From NCBI GenBank assembly GCA_023439545.1, contig JAEXNT010000024.1, positions 1 to 64,000 on the forward strand: a DNA stretch of 64,000 bases, given 5' to 3'. Each line of letters starts with the position of its first letter. Positions within the stretch are counted from its first letter, which is position 1. The notes below the pieces were generated by a model that was given only the letters and a program-made list of their open reading frames with translations, was not told where the DNA came from and ran no database searches. Below, in pieces: positions 45,740-56,344 of the stretch. This DNA is from Bacillota bacterium. Its GTDB lineage: Bacteria > Bacillota > Clostridia > Acetivibrionales > DTU013. Made by a program: the position numbers and the translations under genes.

Positions 45740-46501
45740 ATGTACACGAAACGTATCATCCCCTGCCTGGATGTTCACGGGGGAAGGGTCGTTAAAGGCA
45801 TAAATTTTGTAAATATCAGGGATGCGGGCGATCCTGTCGAGAACGCAGCCTTTTACGACAAGGCAGGCGCGGACGAACTTACTTTCCTTGATATCACGGC
45901 GTCCTCGGATGCCAGAAGCATAATGATAGATGTTGTAAGGCGTGTGGCGGAGCAGGTGTTCATACCGTTCACGGTAGGCGGGGGTATCAGGACGGCCGAG
46001 GATTTCAGGGAAATTCTCAAAGCCGGAGCCGACAAGGTCGCTGTGAACTCAGCTGCTCTAAAAAGGCCGGAACTGATTTCCGAGGCTGCTTACCGTTTCG
46101 GGAGCCAGTGCGTGGTATCCGCAATAGATGCGAAGAGACGCGCGGACAAAAGCGGCTGGGATGTTTACCTGAACGGGGGCCGTGTCAATACCGGCAGGGA
46201 TGCGCTCGAATGGGCCATTGAAGCCGAGAAGCTGGGAGCGGGCGAGATACTGCTGACCAGTATGGACTGCGACGGTACCAAAGACGGTTATGACCTGGAA
46301 CTTACGCGCACCATATCGGAAAATGTCAAAATACCCGTCATTGCCTCGGGGGGAGCAGGTACGATGGAGCATTTCAGAGAGGCTCTGACGGAGGGAAGGG
46401 CGGACGCAGTTCTTGCCGCTTCGCTCTTCCATTTCAGAGAGATGGAGATAATGGACGTTAAACACTATTTAAAGGAAAAAGGAATCGAAGTGAGGAGCTG
46501 A
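45740..46501 (+). CDS. hisF: Imidazole glycerol phosphate synthase, cyclase subunit
   Basis: A 253-residue barrel that, with HisH, forms imidazole glycerol phosphate and AICAR. Catalytic Asp 11 is in [15 protein letters not shown] and the second Asp in [15 protein letters not shown]; phosphate loops are FTVGGGIRT and [18 protein letters not shown] precedes the start. The stop codon is one base before the ATG of hisIE. Confidence 0.97.
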   Translation: MYTKRIIPCLDVHGGRVVKGINFVNIRDAGDPVENAAFYDKAGADELTFLDITASSDARSIMIDVVRRVAEQVFIPFTVGGGIRTAEDFREILKAGADKVAVNSAALKRPELISEAAYRFGSQCVVSAIDAKRRADKSGWDVYLNGGRVNTGRDALEWAIEAEKLGAGEILLTSMDCDGTKDGYDLELTRTISENVKIPVIASGGAGTMEHFREALTEGRADAVLAASLFHFREMEIMDVKHYLKEKGIEVRS

Positions 46502-46502
46502 G

Positions 46503-47351
46503 ATGGCTAACATTCTTGAACTTGTGAAATATAACGCGGATGGATTGGTACCGGCTGTCACACAGGATATCAGGACAGATGAGGTGCTGATGCTGGCATG
46601 GATGAATGAAGAATCGCTCAGAAAAACGATCGAAACCGGAAAGGTCCACTATTACAGCAGGAGCCGTCAGAAGCTCTGGCTGAAGGGAGAGACCTCGGGT
46701 CATTTCCAGACTGTCCGCTCGATAAGCGTGGATTGCGACGGAGATACGCTTCTTATAAAGGTAGACCAGACTGGGGCTGCATGTCACACAGGGCGCCGTT
46801 CCTGCTTCTTCACACGCCTTGATGCGGATAAACTCAAGGAGGGCGCCTTAATCGGAGCCGAATCGGGGGAAGCAGCCGAGACTGCAAAAACCGCGGAAAT
46901 GGCGGGAGCTGCAGAAAATGCCAATGATGTGATTTCGGACGCAGTGATAGAGGAAGCGGTAGGCAGCGCATTGGATTTAGGTGCGGCGCCGGCGGATAAC
47001 GGCATAAAGTCCAAAACTTCGGCGAACGAGGACCGTGCAGATGGAGACACTGTTGGAAACACGATGGCAGCCGGTCCTGAAGTGCTCGAAGAAGTATTCG
47101 GCGTAATACTCGACAGAAAGCTGCACCCCAAGGAAGGTTCATATACGAACTACCTGTTCGCCAAGGGTACTGACAAGATATTGAAGAAGATAAGTGAAGA
47201 AGCCGGGGAGGTCATAATAGCCTCAAAGAACGGCAATAACGAGGAAATAAGCGCGGAAGCAGCCGATCTGCTGTATCATTTGATGGTGCTCCTGGCTGAC
47301 AGGGGAATGACATGGAACGATATTTACAGAGAATTGAACAATCGCAAGTGA
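46503..47351 (+). CDS. hisIE: Bifunctional phosphoribosyl-AMP cyclohydrolase / phosphoribosyl-ATP pyrophosphatase
   Basis: A 282-residue fusion doing steps 2 and 3 of histidine synthesis. The HisI domain (residues 1-112) shows [28 protein letters not shown] and the metal-binding [10 protein letters not shown]. The HisE domain (about 191-282) shows [16 protein letters not shown] and the [17 protein letters not shown] helix. Between them is an Ala/Glu/Asp-rich, low-complexity linker of about 75 residues, far longer than in typical HisIE proteins. It is the last gene of the operon. Confidence 0.95.
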   Translation: MANILELVKYNADGLVPAVTQDIRTDEVLMLAWMNEESLRKTIETGKVHYYSRSRQKLWLKGETSGHFQTVRSISVDCDGDTLLIKVDQTGAACHTGRRSCFFTRLDADKLKEGALIGAESGEAAETAKTAEMAGAAENANDVISDAVIEEAVGSALDLGAAPADNGIKSKTSANEDRADGDTVGNTMAAGPEVLEEVFGVILDRKLHPKEGSYTNYLFAKGTDKILKKISEEAGEVIIASKNGNNEEISAEAADLLYHLMVLLADRGMTWNDIYRELNNRK

Positions 47352-47437
47352 ATCCAAAAAACAGCGATATAAGCAATAAACTTTAGATAATCAGTTCTAT
47401 TCAACCGAAAACAGCATAATTTAGCAAAAACGCATAT

Positions 47438-47467
47438 TTGATTACAAAATGGATAATATATTATATT
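47438..47467 (+). promoter_or_regulatory. Promoter of groESL
   Basis: TTGATT (47438-47443), 18-base spacer, TATATT (47462-47467), just upstream of the CIRCE element. The AT-rich context leaves the exact -10 uncertain. Confidence 0.5.
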
Positions 47468-47477
47468 ATTAATGTGA

Positions 47478-47504
47478 TTAGCACTCAATGTTATTGAGTG
47501 CTAA
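47478..47504. promoter_or_regulatory. CIRCE element (HrcA operator)
   Basis: TTAGCACTC-N9-GAGTGCTAA is a perfect match to the CIRCE consensus. It lies 34 bases upstream of groES and would be bound by the heat-shock repressor HrcA, whose gene is not in the window. Confidence 0.97.
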
Positions 47505-47525
47505 TAAATTGCAAAAACATTGTAG

Positions 47526-47825
<300 letters not shown>

Positions 47826-47862
47826 TTTCGCATCGGCTTTAGTTAAATTTGAATGCTAATAA

Positions 47863-49506
<1,644 letters not shown>

Positions 49507-49528
49507 ACCGAAACCTAAATAGTAAAAA

Positions 49529-49554
49529 AAGGCTCGCATATTGCGGGCCTTTTT
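49529..49554. terminator. Bidirectional terminator after groEL
   Basis: GGCTCGC pairs with GCGGGCC over a five-base loop, followed by T5 on the plus strand and preceded by A7 (a T-run on the minus strand). The flanking genes converge. Confidence 0.85.
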
Positions 49555-49574
49555 CATTGTTTTACGGCGCCTCA

Positions 49575-51068
49575 TCATGACCGCCGAGATCCCCGGATGC
49601 TTCTCAGCATATATGCCGCTGCCCTGTCAAGCCCTTTGAATGCGATCAACAGGCCCTGCACCGTCATCACGACGAAAACTGGCAGCATGAATATCAGGTA
49701 CCTTGATCTCGTTTCCCAGAAAAGAAGAAAGGCCATAAGTCCCAGACACATCAGCGCCATAAGCCTGAACGCGCCTCCCTTACCTTTCAGAAGAGCCGAA
49801 ATACACCCGGTCAGTATCATGGACAGCAGGATAGTCTGTACAAATTGGGAATAGATTCTGAAAAGTGTGTTCATTTTACCGTTGCTTACCAGAACGATCT
49901 TATGCAGGGTCGTTTGCTTAAGCGGACGCCTCGCCAGCTTTGTCGGTACGAAATATGCTCCGTCCGTCCATGTCCATTCGGCTTTTTTCAGCAGGAATTT
50001 GGCGTAGCCGGTCATGCCGAACCGGTTGAGCCGTGCTCTGATTACGGCAATATTGGCTTCCTTCATCGACGGTGTGTACATAAACAGTCTTGTGAATTTC
50101 AGGTCTTCAGCGCTGAACCCGCCATAGCCGTATGAAGTACCGCCTTCCGAATAGCTCTTGTTCATCCCCATCATGAGCCAATGGGTATATGGAAATTTGT
50201 TATAAACAGCCGTTCTGTTGGTGAATCCCATATAGTCCAGGTAGAGAGTATTGGAATAAAAAATTATCGCGAAAACAGCGACAGAAGCGGCTAAAGGCGC
50301 CACATGCGACAATTTCTTAAGTGAATGCTTTTTAGAGGGGAAAGTTTTGAAACTATAGTCTTTTCCAGCGAAAATGTAATCGACTGCAAACGCAACCAAT
50401 CCTATAGCCGCTATCTGCTTGATAAGGAAACCCAAAGAGGAAAGCGCTCCTAAAATCAAACAATACAGTACCGGCTTTTCTTTTCCGGCAGGTATGTACG
50501 TCCATACATAAACCGTCCATATAACGAACGGCATCGACAGTGTATCGGTATAAACGATCGGTACATTTAGATAAAACGGCGTAACAGCGAGGCATAAAAA
50601 CGCCGCCAGTACGGACGCCCTATGGCCATACAGCCTGTATGCCAGCAGACACGCGCCTGTTATCGAAGCCGTGACTGAAAGCATGTTCAAAAGATAAGGA
50701 GCTGCTGAATATCCGGAAAAAAGCGTTTTGAATGCGCCGACATAGACTGCGGCATACAGGTTGTACGGGTATTCCTGAAAGTACTTCCAGTAACCTATCG
50801 TATGCCCGGAGGATATATCTCCGGCGGCCTTCATTATGACTCCGAAATCCCAGGAAGGGTTAACTGCCAGATTCTTCAGGCAAAGTGCCTGAAGTGCGAC
50901 ATTTGATGCCAGCAGGGCGGATATTGCCATTATTGCAGGTCTCCGCCCCATTTTTCTGATCAAGGCTTTGTCAATTACCCATATTATCAGAAAGCCTGAG
51001 AAAAATACCAGGAACGCAGCAAGCCCTTTCAACGGGAGTGTTTTACTTTTAAGTACGGGAAAAAACAT
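49575..51068 (-). CDS. Polytopic glycosyltransferase family 39-like membrane protein
   Basis: A protein of at least 497 residues with about a dozen membrane helices and an extracytoplasmic loop pattern (DISSGHTIGYWKYFQEYPYN and later IVYTDTLSMPF) like ArnT/PMT-type (GT-C) glycosyltransferases that use lipid-linked sugars. The start is uncertain: ATG 51068 has no ribosome site, while the same frame continues 96 bases upstream to a stop near 51164 and encodes what looks like a missing first helix (YSVFIAASLFFGYITARMF), with no ATG, GTG or TTG. The gene may use a rare start or may have lost its 5' end. Confidence 0.7.
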   Translation of the reverse strand: MFFPVLKSKTLPLKGLAAFLVFFSGFLIIWVIDKALIRKMGRRPAIMAISALLASNVALQALCLKNLAVNPSWDFGVIMKAAGDISSGHTIGYWKYFQEYPYNLYAAVYVGAFKTLFSGYSAAPYLLNMLSVTASITGACLLAYRLYGHRASVLAAFLCLAVTPFYLNVPIVYTDTLSMPFVIWTVYVWTYIPAGKEKPVLYCLILGALSSLGFLIKQIAAIGLVAFAVDYIFAGKDYSFKTFPSKKHSLKKLSHVAPLAASVAVFAIIFYSNTLYLDYMGFTNRTAVYNKFPYTHWLMMGMNKSYSEGGTSYGYGGFSAEDLKFTRLFMYTPSMKEANIAVIRARLNRFGMTGYAKFLLKKAEWTWTDGAYFVPTKLARRPLKQTTLHKIVLVSNGKMNTLFRIYSQFVQTILLSMILTGCISALLKGKGGAFRLMALMCLGLMAFLLFWETRSRYLIFMLPVFVVMTVQGLLIAFKGLDRAAAYMLRSIRGSRRS

Positions 51069-51274
51069 GCGCGCGGTAATATACCCGAAAAAGAGCGAAG
51101 CCGCAATAAAGACGGAGTAGTTGTACAGTTTTTGAATAAATCCCGATTCCTTGTCAGCTTTATCTATACCTTATGTCACCGCCACAATTTACTCAATTAT
51201 ATTATGGTTAGTTGCTAATAAAAAATTATGGCAAATGTTGATATTTTTCGTCCTCCCTTATGCTTGCAGCGGTA

Positions 51275-52309
51275 TTACAATTTGACCGAAGGCAGACTGA
51301 GCCTGCGGCTTTTTACAAAGCCGGAAATACTGTCGATAGCGCATCCGATAATACATATAACGATGAATACGGAGAAGAAAGTATGCGACGACGCAGTAAA
51401 CCCGGCGACGGGCTGATTGACCACATCTGCAAAACGGGCCAGAAAATCGTTATTTATGATATTGCCGTTACTTAACATTACAAACACCAATATGCTCGAG
51501 GCAATATTGTTTACCGTATTGGCGATGGCAAGCGGCAGGTTCCAGCGCATGACGACGAACTTGTAAATGCACATGACAAACTGAAGGAGGGCCAGCACGA
51601 CAATGAAGAATATGAAGGGCCGAAGCCTCTCTATGTCAAAAAGCGGCGTAACAAGCATCATGCCGGATTCCGTCCTTCCGTACCATGCAAAGGTCTGAGG
51701 CTGGAAAACCAGCAGCGCTGTAAAAGCGACAGAGAAAATCAAACCTACTACAGTTTCTCCGCGGCCTATTCTGCCTTTATCGCTCAAAGTAACCTCAGGC
51801 AGATCGTCGACGGACCACCCCTTCTTTCCAAAAGGGAGCTGCCCTTCTCTGAGGCCCACCCTTTCAAGAACCACAAAAACCACGGTTACCCACAAAAATG
51901 CCTGGAGTGCACCATTAAACGCCGCGCCTATGATTCCGGAAATAAAATTTGCTATAAAGTCAACCGGCGCCTTTGCTATATCGACTGCCGGATTTGCTGT
52001 GTTTCCAATGACCCAGATGAATGAAAATACGATCACTGCGATCCCTATTACCAATTTAAGTATTGAAATGTAGCTGTCATACAGGCTGGGACCGATCAGG
52101 TACCTTTTCGTCTGGCGGTATTCGTCGGCAAGCCTGACGGGGTTGCCCAACTGCTCCAGTACCTTCCGGACATCTTCTTCTGCGGGGTTATCAGGCAGCA
52201 TATCTTCAATATTTGCCCTCAGCTCCTTTTTTACATCTTCACGGGTCTCTTCCGGCAAATGTTCTGCCACGGCGTTCAAATAACGTTCGATCAAATTTTT
52301 ATCACTCAT
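51275..52309 (-). CDS. HAAS-domain membrane protein
   Basis: A 344-residue protein. The N-terminal cytoplasmic helical domain (ERYLNAVAEHLPEETREDVK, then EELRANIEDM-type sequence and EQLGNPVRLADEYR) is the HAAS/permease-prefix type paired with PadR regulators. It is followed by about six or seven membrane helices. The role is probably to sense or to sequester the PadR partner at the membrane; this is inference. ATG 52309 overlaps the stop of the upstream PadR gene by eight bases, so the two are translationally coupled. Confidence 0.78.
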   Translation of the reverse strand: MSDKNLIERYLNAVAEHLPEETREDVKKELRANIEDMLPDNPAEEDVRKVLEQLGNPVRLADEYRQTKRYLIGPSLYDSYISILKLVIGIAVIVFSFIWVIGNTANPAVDIAKAPVDFIANFISGIIGAAFNGALQAFLWVTVVFVVLERVGLREGQLPFGKKGWSVDDLPEVTLSDKGRIGRGETVVGLIFSVAFTALLVFQPQTFAWYGRTESGMMLVTPLFDIERLRPFIFFIVVLALLQFVMCIYKFVVMRWNLPLAIANTVNNIASSILVFVMLSNGNIINNDFLARFADVVNQPVAGFTASSHTFFSVFIVICIIGCAIDSISGFVKSRRLSLPSVKL

Positions 52310-52652
52310 TTTCATCGCCCTCCATTATCAATACTTCAAGCTGCTTTGAAAGGGCGCTCCATTCACCCTTTAAACGCTGATAAACCATTTTACCTTCATT
52401 GCTCAAGGCATAAAACTTCCGAGGCCGGCTTTCGCTGGTATCCCACTGGCTGGACAAAAGCTTCTGTTTCTCAAGCCTGCGTAAAAGAGGGTACAAAGTA
52501 CCTGCATCGATAGCCGCATTTTTTTCCTCCAGCTTCTGTACGAGAGAATAACCGTATTCGGGACGGTTTAGCTGGCTAAGCACGGAAAGTATGAGAGTCC
52601 CTCTCCTCAGTTCCACTATAAGACTATTTATAAGTTCATCCATTGATTCCAT
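52302..52652 (-). CDS. PadR family transcriptional regulator
   Basis: A 116-residue PadR-type winged-helix protein: RGTLILSVLSQLNRPEYGYS, VQKLEEKNAAIDAGTLYPLLRRLEKQ as recognition helix and wing, ESRPRKFYALSNEG, then a C-terminal dimer helix. It probably represses its own promoter, which holds a palindrome between -35 and -10, and controls the coupled HAAS-domain gene. GAGGTGG precedes the start; an internal ATG three codons later is also possible. Confidence 0.9.
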   Translation of the reverse strand: MESMDELINSLIVELRRGTLILSVLSQLNRPEYGYSLVQKLEEKNAAIDAGTLYPLLRRLEKQKLLSSQWDTSESRPRKFYALSNEGKMVYQRLKGEWSALSKQLEVLIMEGDENE

Positions 52653-52669
52653 TTAACCACCTCAATGCA

Positions 52670-52699
52670 ATTATACTGTATGACATACATTATTGTCAA
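52670..52699 (-). promoter_or_regulatory. Promoter of the PadR-HAAS operon with spacer palindrome
   Basis: On the minus strand: TTGACA (52699-52694), 18-base spacer, TATAAT (52675-52670), both consensus. The 13-base palindrome TGTATGACATACA (52677-52689) lies wholly in the spacer, where a bound PadR dimer would block RNA polymerase. Confidence 0.7.
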
Positions 52700-52785
52700 T
52701 ATATCAACAGTAAAAATTTAATAATAATATGATTTGGTTCATATCTGTCTCAAACAAGTCAAACCTATGAATAAGCAAGCAATAA

Positions 52786-52814
52786 TTGACAAATGGTGTG
52801 TCGTATCATATAAT
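52786..52814 (+). promoter_or_regulatory. Consensus promoter of the Phd-Uma2 gene
   Basis: TTGACA (52786-52791), 17-base spacer, TATAAT (52809-52814): both hexamers and the spacing match the SigA consensus exactly. Confidence 0.8.
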
Positions 52815-52820
52815 TGTAAT

Positions 52821-52842
52821 AGCCATTTTAGCTAAAATGGCT
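52821..52842. promoter_or_regulatory. Perfect 22-bp palindrome at the Phd-Uma2 transcription start
   Basis: AGCCATTTTAG followed directly by its reverse complement CTAAAATGGCT. It begins seven bases after the -10, at the expected transcription start. This is a natural position for autorepression by the Phd-like N-terminal domain of the encoded protein; binding is inference. Confidence 0.6.
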
Positions 52843-52867
52843 GATATCGAATAGGAGGCGAGCAGCC

Positions 52868-53611
52868 GTGATAATTAATGCTACCGAATTGAAGAATAAT
52901 CTCGGCAAATACCTGAGAGCATCCGCAAGGGAAGAGATCGTTATCACCAGCAACGGCCGGAAAGTGGCCCGGCTTGTTGCCTTTGAAGATGCTGATAGAA
53001 TGGCTTTTTACGAAAGCTACCTGAAAGAAAAGGCTGAAGCTTATGCAAGGATGCCAAAAAGAGTTTCCTATGAAGAATTCCTTGAGATTGCGGAAAACAG
53101 CGACGACCGGTTTGAATATATCGATGGCGAGTTATATATGATGGCTTCGCCGAATGCCGTTCATCAGCAGGTGCTCGGCGAGCTTCATGTTATATTTTAC
53201 AACTGGTTTATGGGGAAGGATTGCAGGCCCATGTTGGCGCCCTTTGACATAACGCTGAAGAGGACCGAGGATAATAAAAATGTCGTTCAGCCTGATCTGA
53301 TGGTTATCTGCGACCTGGAGCAAAAATTGAACGAAAAGAAAAAGTATGACGGAGTTCCTGCGCTCCTGGTGGAGATACTGTCCGAGAGCACGCGCGGCAG
53401 GGATTCGGTTAAGAAGCTGGATCTGTACATGTCCACGGGAGTCCGGGAATACTGGATTGTCAATCCATTCGTTAAAGAGGTTACGGTACATCTTTTTGAA
53501 AATAATGACCTTGCAAAAAGCGCAGTGTACAAAAAAAATGAAACTGTCACCTCGTTTATCTTCGACGGATTGAATGTGAGCTTGAAAAGTATATTTGTGT
53601 CAAGGATTTGA
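52868..53611 (+). CDS. Fusion of a Phd/YefM antitoxin-like domain to a Uma2 family nuclease
   Basis: A 247-residue protein starting at GTG, ten bases after AGGAGG. Residues 1-45 (IINATELKNNLGKYL, ITSNGRKVARL) match the DNA-binding N-terminus of Phd/YefM antitoxins. Residues 65-240 match the Uma2 (DUF820) PD-(D/E)XK-like fold: FEYIDGELYMMASPN, VVQPDLMVICD, LLVEILSESTRGRD and YWIVNP. The usual toxin-binding tail of Phd is replaced by the nuclease-like domain. No separate toxin gene is adjacent. Strong promoter and palindrome upstream suggest self-control. Confidence 0.8.
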   Translation: MIINATELKNNLGKYLRASAREEIVITSNGRKVARLVAFEDADRMAFYESYLKEKAEAYARMPKRVSYEEFLEIAENSDDRFEYIDGELYMMASPNAVHQQVLGELHVIFYNWFMGKDCRPMLAPFDITLKRTEDNKNVVQPDLMVICDLEQKLNEKKKYDGVPALLVEILSESTRGRDSVKKLDLYMSTGVREYWIVNPFVKEVTVHLFENNDLAKSAVYKKNETVTSFIFDGLNVSLKSIFVSRI

Positions 53612-53678
53612 CTAATGCTCCGGCGTAATATACCATATATTTGTTGCATCACCTATTCTTTGTTGTCAGGAGCAGCAT

Positions 53679-54602
53679 ATGTCCTTTGTTTCGTGTTTTG
53701 AATGCAAACATGCCATCCTGATGGAGGGCGCCCTGGGTGAAAGGCTCAAGCGGGAATTTGGCTTTGCGCCCGATGAAACGATAGCGCTTGCGGATATCAT
53801 ATACCGCAGGGGCGGCAAGGAGGCCCTGCATGAATTATGGAGCCAATATATCGAAACGGCACGAGCGTTTGGCCTGCCCTTTATTGCAACGACTCCGACC
53901 AGGCGGGCAAACAGGGAATGTGTTCTTAAAGCAGGTTATGATGAAGCCATAATTTCCGACAATGTAGAATTTCTAAGACAGCTGCGCGATACCTCGGGCA
54001 TTGAGATGTATGCCGGTGGCCTTATGGGCTGCAGAGGCGACGCATATAAAGCCACAGACATACTGCAAAAGGAAGAGGCGTTCGAATTCCATTCCTGGCA
54101 GGCTGAGCTGTTCAGGCGTTCGGGAGTCGATTTTCTGTTTGCAGGAATAATGCCGGCGCTGCCGGAAATCCTCGGAATGGCAAAAGCGATGGAAAGAACG
54201 GAACTACCCTATATTATAAGCTTCATGGTACGCGACAACGGCAGACTGATCGACGGGACAACCATTAACGACGCGATCCTTCGGACGGACGCGTATGTAG
54301 AACGAAGGCCTGTTTGCTACATGACTAACTGCGTACATCCAACGGTGCTTTATAAGGCGTTATCTTGTGAATTCAACCGGACCAGCCTGGTAAAGCAAAG
54401 ATTCCGCGGCATCCAGGCCAACACCTCTCCTCTGCCGCCGGAGGAACTTGACAATTCCGTAGCTTTGAAATGCTCTGATTGCGGCGAACTGGCGAAGTCT
54501 ATACAAAGCCTGTCGGACTTGATTTCCCTGAAAATCGTAGGTGGCTGCTGCGGCACTGATAACACGCACATCGGAAGTATAGCCGAATATATATGCGTTT
54601 AA
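53679..54602 (+). CDS. Homocysteine S-methyltransferase family protein
   Basis: A 307-residue zinc-dependent methyltransferase barrel. Zinc ligands are the Cys in MTNCVHPTVL and the Cys pair in IVGGCCGTDNTHI; the N-terminus has LMEGALGERLKREFG. It would move a methyl group from S-methylmethionine or a related donor to homocysteine or another thiol/selenol acceptor. It is distantly related to MHT enzymes, so the donor is uncertain. GGAG precedes the ATG by seven bases. Confidence 0.85.
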   Translation: MSFVSCFECKHAILMEGALGERLKREFGFAPDETIALADIIYRRGGKEALHELWSQYIETARAFGLPFIATTPTRRANRECVLKAGYDEAIISDNVEFLRQLRDTSGIEMYAGGLMGCRGDAYKATDILQKEEAFEFHSWQAELFRRSGVDFLFAGIMPALPEILGMAKAMERTELPYIISFMVRDNGRLIDGTTINDAILRTDAYVERRPVCYMTNCVHPTVLYKALSCEFNRTSLVKQRFRGIQANTSPLPPEELDNSVALKCSDCGELAKSIQSLSDLISLKIVGGCCGTDNTHIGSIAEYICV

Positions 54603-54621
54603 AGCTAACGGGGGTGATCTG

Positions 54622-55458
54622 ATGAAGCTTACGGCGCTAATAGAGAATAAGGCCGGCGAAGGCCTGGTAGGGGAGCATGGGCTCGCCATACATATCGAAT
54701 ATAAAGGAAAACAGTATCTCCTCGATACGGGAGCATCCGATCTTTTTATAGATAACGCCTGTAAAATGGGTATAAACCTCGCGGATATCGATACAGCCTT
54801 TTTATCGCACGGTCATTATGACCATTCAGGCGGTTTTGAAGGTTTCTTTGCACGTAATGTCAAAGCCAGAGTATATCTTCAAAATGCAGCTGCAGACTCA
54901 TGTTACATAAAGATTGGGCCGTTCAGGCATTATGTCGGTATTCCGAAAGGCCTGCTGGATAATTACGACGACAGGTTTGTTTTCGTCGAAGGCGATCGAC
55001 AGATAGACGAAGGCGTCCGGTTAATTTCACATAAAACGGCCGGACTTGCTGCAATAGGCAAAAAAGCCCATATGTACAGAAAAACGCGCAAAGGCTTTGC
55101 GGCCGATGACTTCGAGCATGAACAGAGCCTTGTGTTTGAAGCGGGAAGCGGCCTTGTAATCCTTAACAGCTGCAGCCACGGCGGTATCTACAATATCGTC
55201 GAGGAGACGAGGCAAGCCTTCGGAGGAAAGGAAGTTGCGGCTGTTTTCGGCGGATTTCATCTGATGGGGCTTAAGGGAACAAGTTCAATGAGCGGAAAAC
55301 CCGAAGATATCAGAAGATTGGCAAAGCGGCTCACTGCACTGGGTGTCAGACATATATATACGGGGCATTGTACCGGTGACCCCGCCTTTGATATACTCAA
55401 GGGGGAATTGGGCGAAAGGCTGCATTATTTTCATACCGGCGCAACAGCAGAATTATAG
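54622..55458 (+). CDS. MBL fold metallo-hydrolase (metal-dependent, YhfI/MhpC-type unknown)
   Basis: A 278-residue metallo-beta-lactamase-fold protein. Metal motif HGHYDHSGG near residue 62, with downstream ligands in NSCSHGGIYN, FGGFHLMG and YTGHCTGD. The pattern resembles the Tm0207-like or 7,8-dihydropterin-6-methyl-4-(beta-D-ribofuranosyl)aminobenzene-5'-phosphate synthase-like group of MBL proteins, whose substrate is unknown in most bacteria. It starts 19 bases after the methyltransferase stop, with GGGGGTGAT upstream. Confidence 0.8.
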   Translation: MKLTALIENKAGEGLVGEHGLAIHIEYKGKQYLLDTGASDLFIDNACKMGINLADIDTAFLSHGHYDHSGGFEGFFARNVKARVYLQNAAADSCYIKIGPFRHYVGIPKGLLDNYDDRFVFVEGDRQIDEGVRLISHKTAGLAAIGKKAHMYRKTRKGFAADDFEHEQSLVFEAGSGLVILNSCSHGGIYNIVEETRQAFGGKEVAAVFGGFHLMGLKGTSSMSGKPEDIRRLAKRLTALGVRHIYTGHCTGDPAFDILKGELGERLHYFHTGATAEL

Positions 55459-55476
55459 AGAGTGAGTGATGAAACA

Positions 55477-56277
55477 ATGAACGTACCGGCTGCGGAATTA
55501 TCTGAAATGATCAATGAAATAAGGCGGTGTGAGAGAGCATATAAAGGATGCTTTTCAAAGCCTTTCGAAAGTGACCGCGTCATCAGATACCGGAATACCG
55601 TTATGAGTGATATGTATGATCACAACTGTTCACACATAAAGGGTACGCTGAAGCTTGACGAGCTGCTTCAGATTATTGCTGGGGAAATCAGGCTTTGCAT
55701 CGAAGAAAATCTGGTATTTTGCAAAATAACCATGGATGAAATGCAATATGAAAAGGGTTTGAAGGAGTTCGACAACAAGCTTCAGATCGAGCATTACGGC
55801 CAGTATGTATTTACGGCGGCGAAACCGCCCGAGTGGCCTCTGAAAGCAGTGTGTGAAATACGCAAAATTGTGGATCCGGCTATGGTGGAGGATCTTGTGT
55901 ACTTGGACAAGAGTCAGTACAGCGGAGACTGCGGTGAAGACTTTTGCATCCGCAGGGCGAGATACCGCGGGCAGGTATACCTGTCGAACGCCTCGATCGA
56001 ATCCTATATCTGCTATTATGGAGGAGAGCCGGCGGGAAACTGCGATTTGTTTTTATTTGAAGGCACGGCTAAAATAGAAGATTTTACCGTTCTGCCCAAA
56101 TACCAGCGGCAAGGCCTCGGCACTGCCATTTTGAAACACCTGATATGCGCCGCTTTTGCAAAGGGAGCCCGGATAATATATCTGACTACCGACGAAGACG
56201 ATACACCCAAGGAAATGTATACGAAACTTGGTTTCGAAAAGGTCTCCGACTCGTATGCACTGTTGAGGAAGCTGTAA
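55477..56277 (+). CDS. GNAT family N-acetyltransferase
   Basis: A 266-residue protein with a helical N-terminal region and a C-terminal GNAT fold: FTVLPKYQRQGLGTAILKHLI is the acetyl-CoA loop and LTTDEDDTPKEMYTKLGFEKV the terminal block. ATG 55477 is favoured; GTG 55462 in the same frame is an alternative, 15 bases earlier. It follows the MBL gene closely and may belong to the same transcript. The substrate is unknown. Confidence 0.78.
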   Translation: MNVPAAELSEMINEIRRCERAYKGCFSKPFESDRVIRYRNTVMSDMYDHNCSHIKGTLKLDELLQIIAGEIRLCIEENLVFCKITMDEMQYEKGLKEFDNKLQIEHYGQYVFTAAKPPEWPLKAVCEIRKIVDPAMVEDLVYLDKSQYSGDCGEDFCIRRARYRGQVYLSNASIESYICYYGGEPAGNCDLFLFEGTAKIEDFTVLPKYQRQGLGTAILKHLICAAFAKGARIIYLTTDEDDTPKEMYTKLGFEKVSDSYALLRKL

Positions 56278-56344
56278 GCTCCTGGCGCATAGAATTTCAG
56301 ACCGCTGAATAAGGACTCGGGGTGATTTTGCCATAAATGATTTT

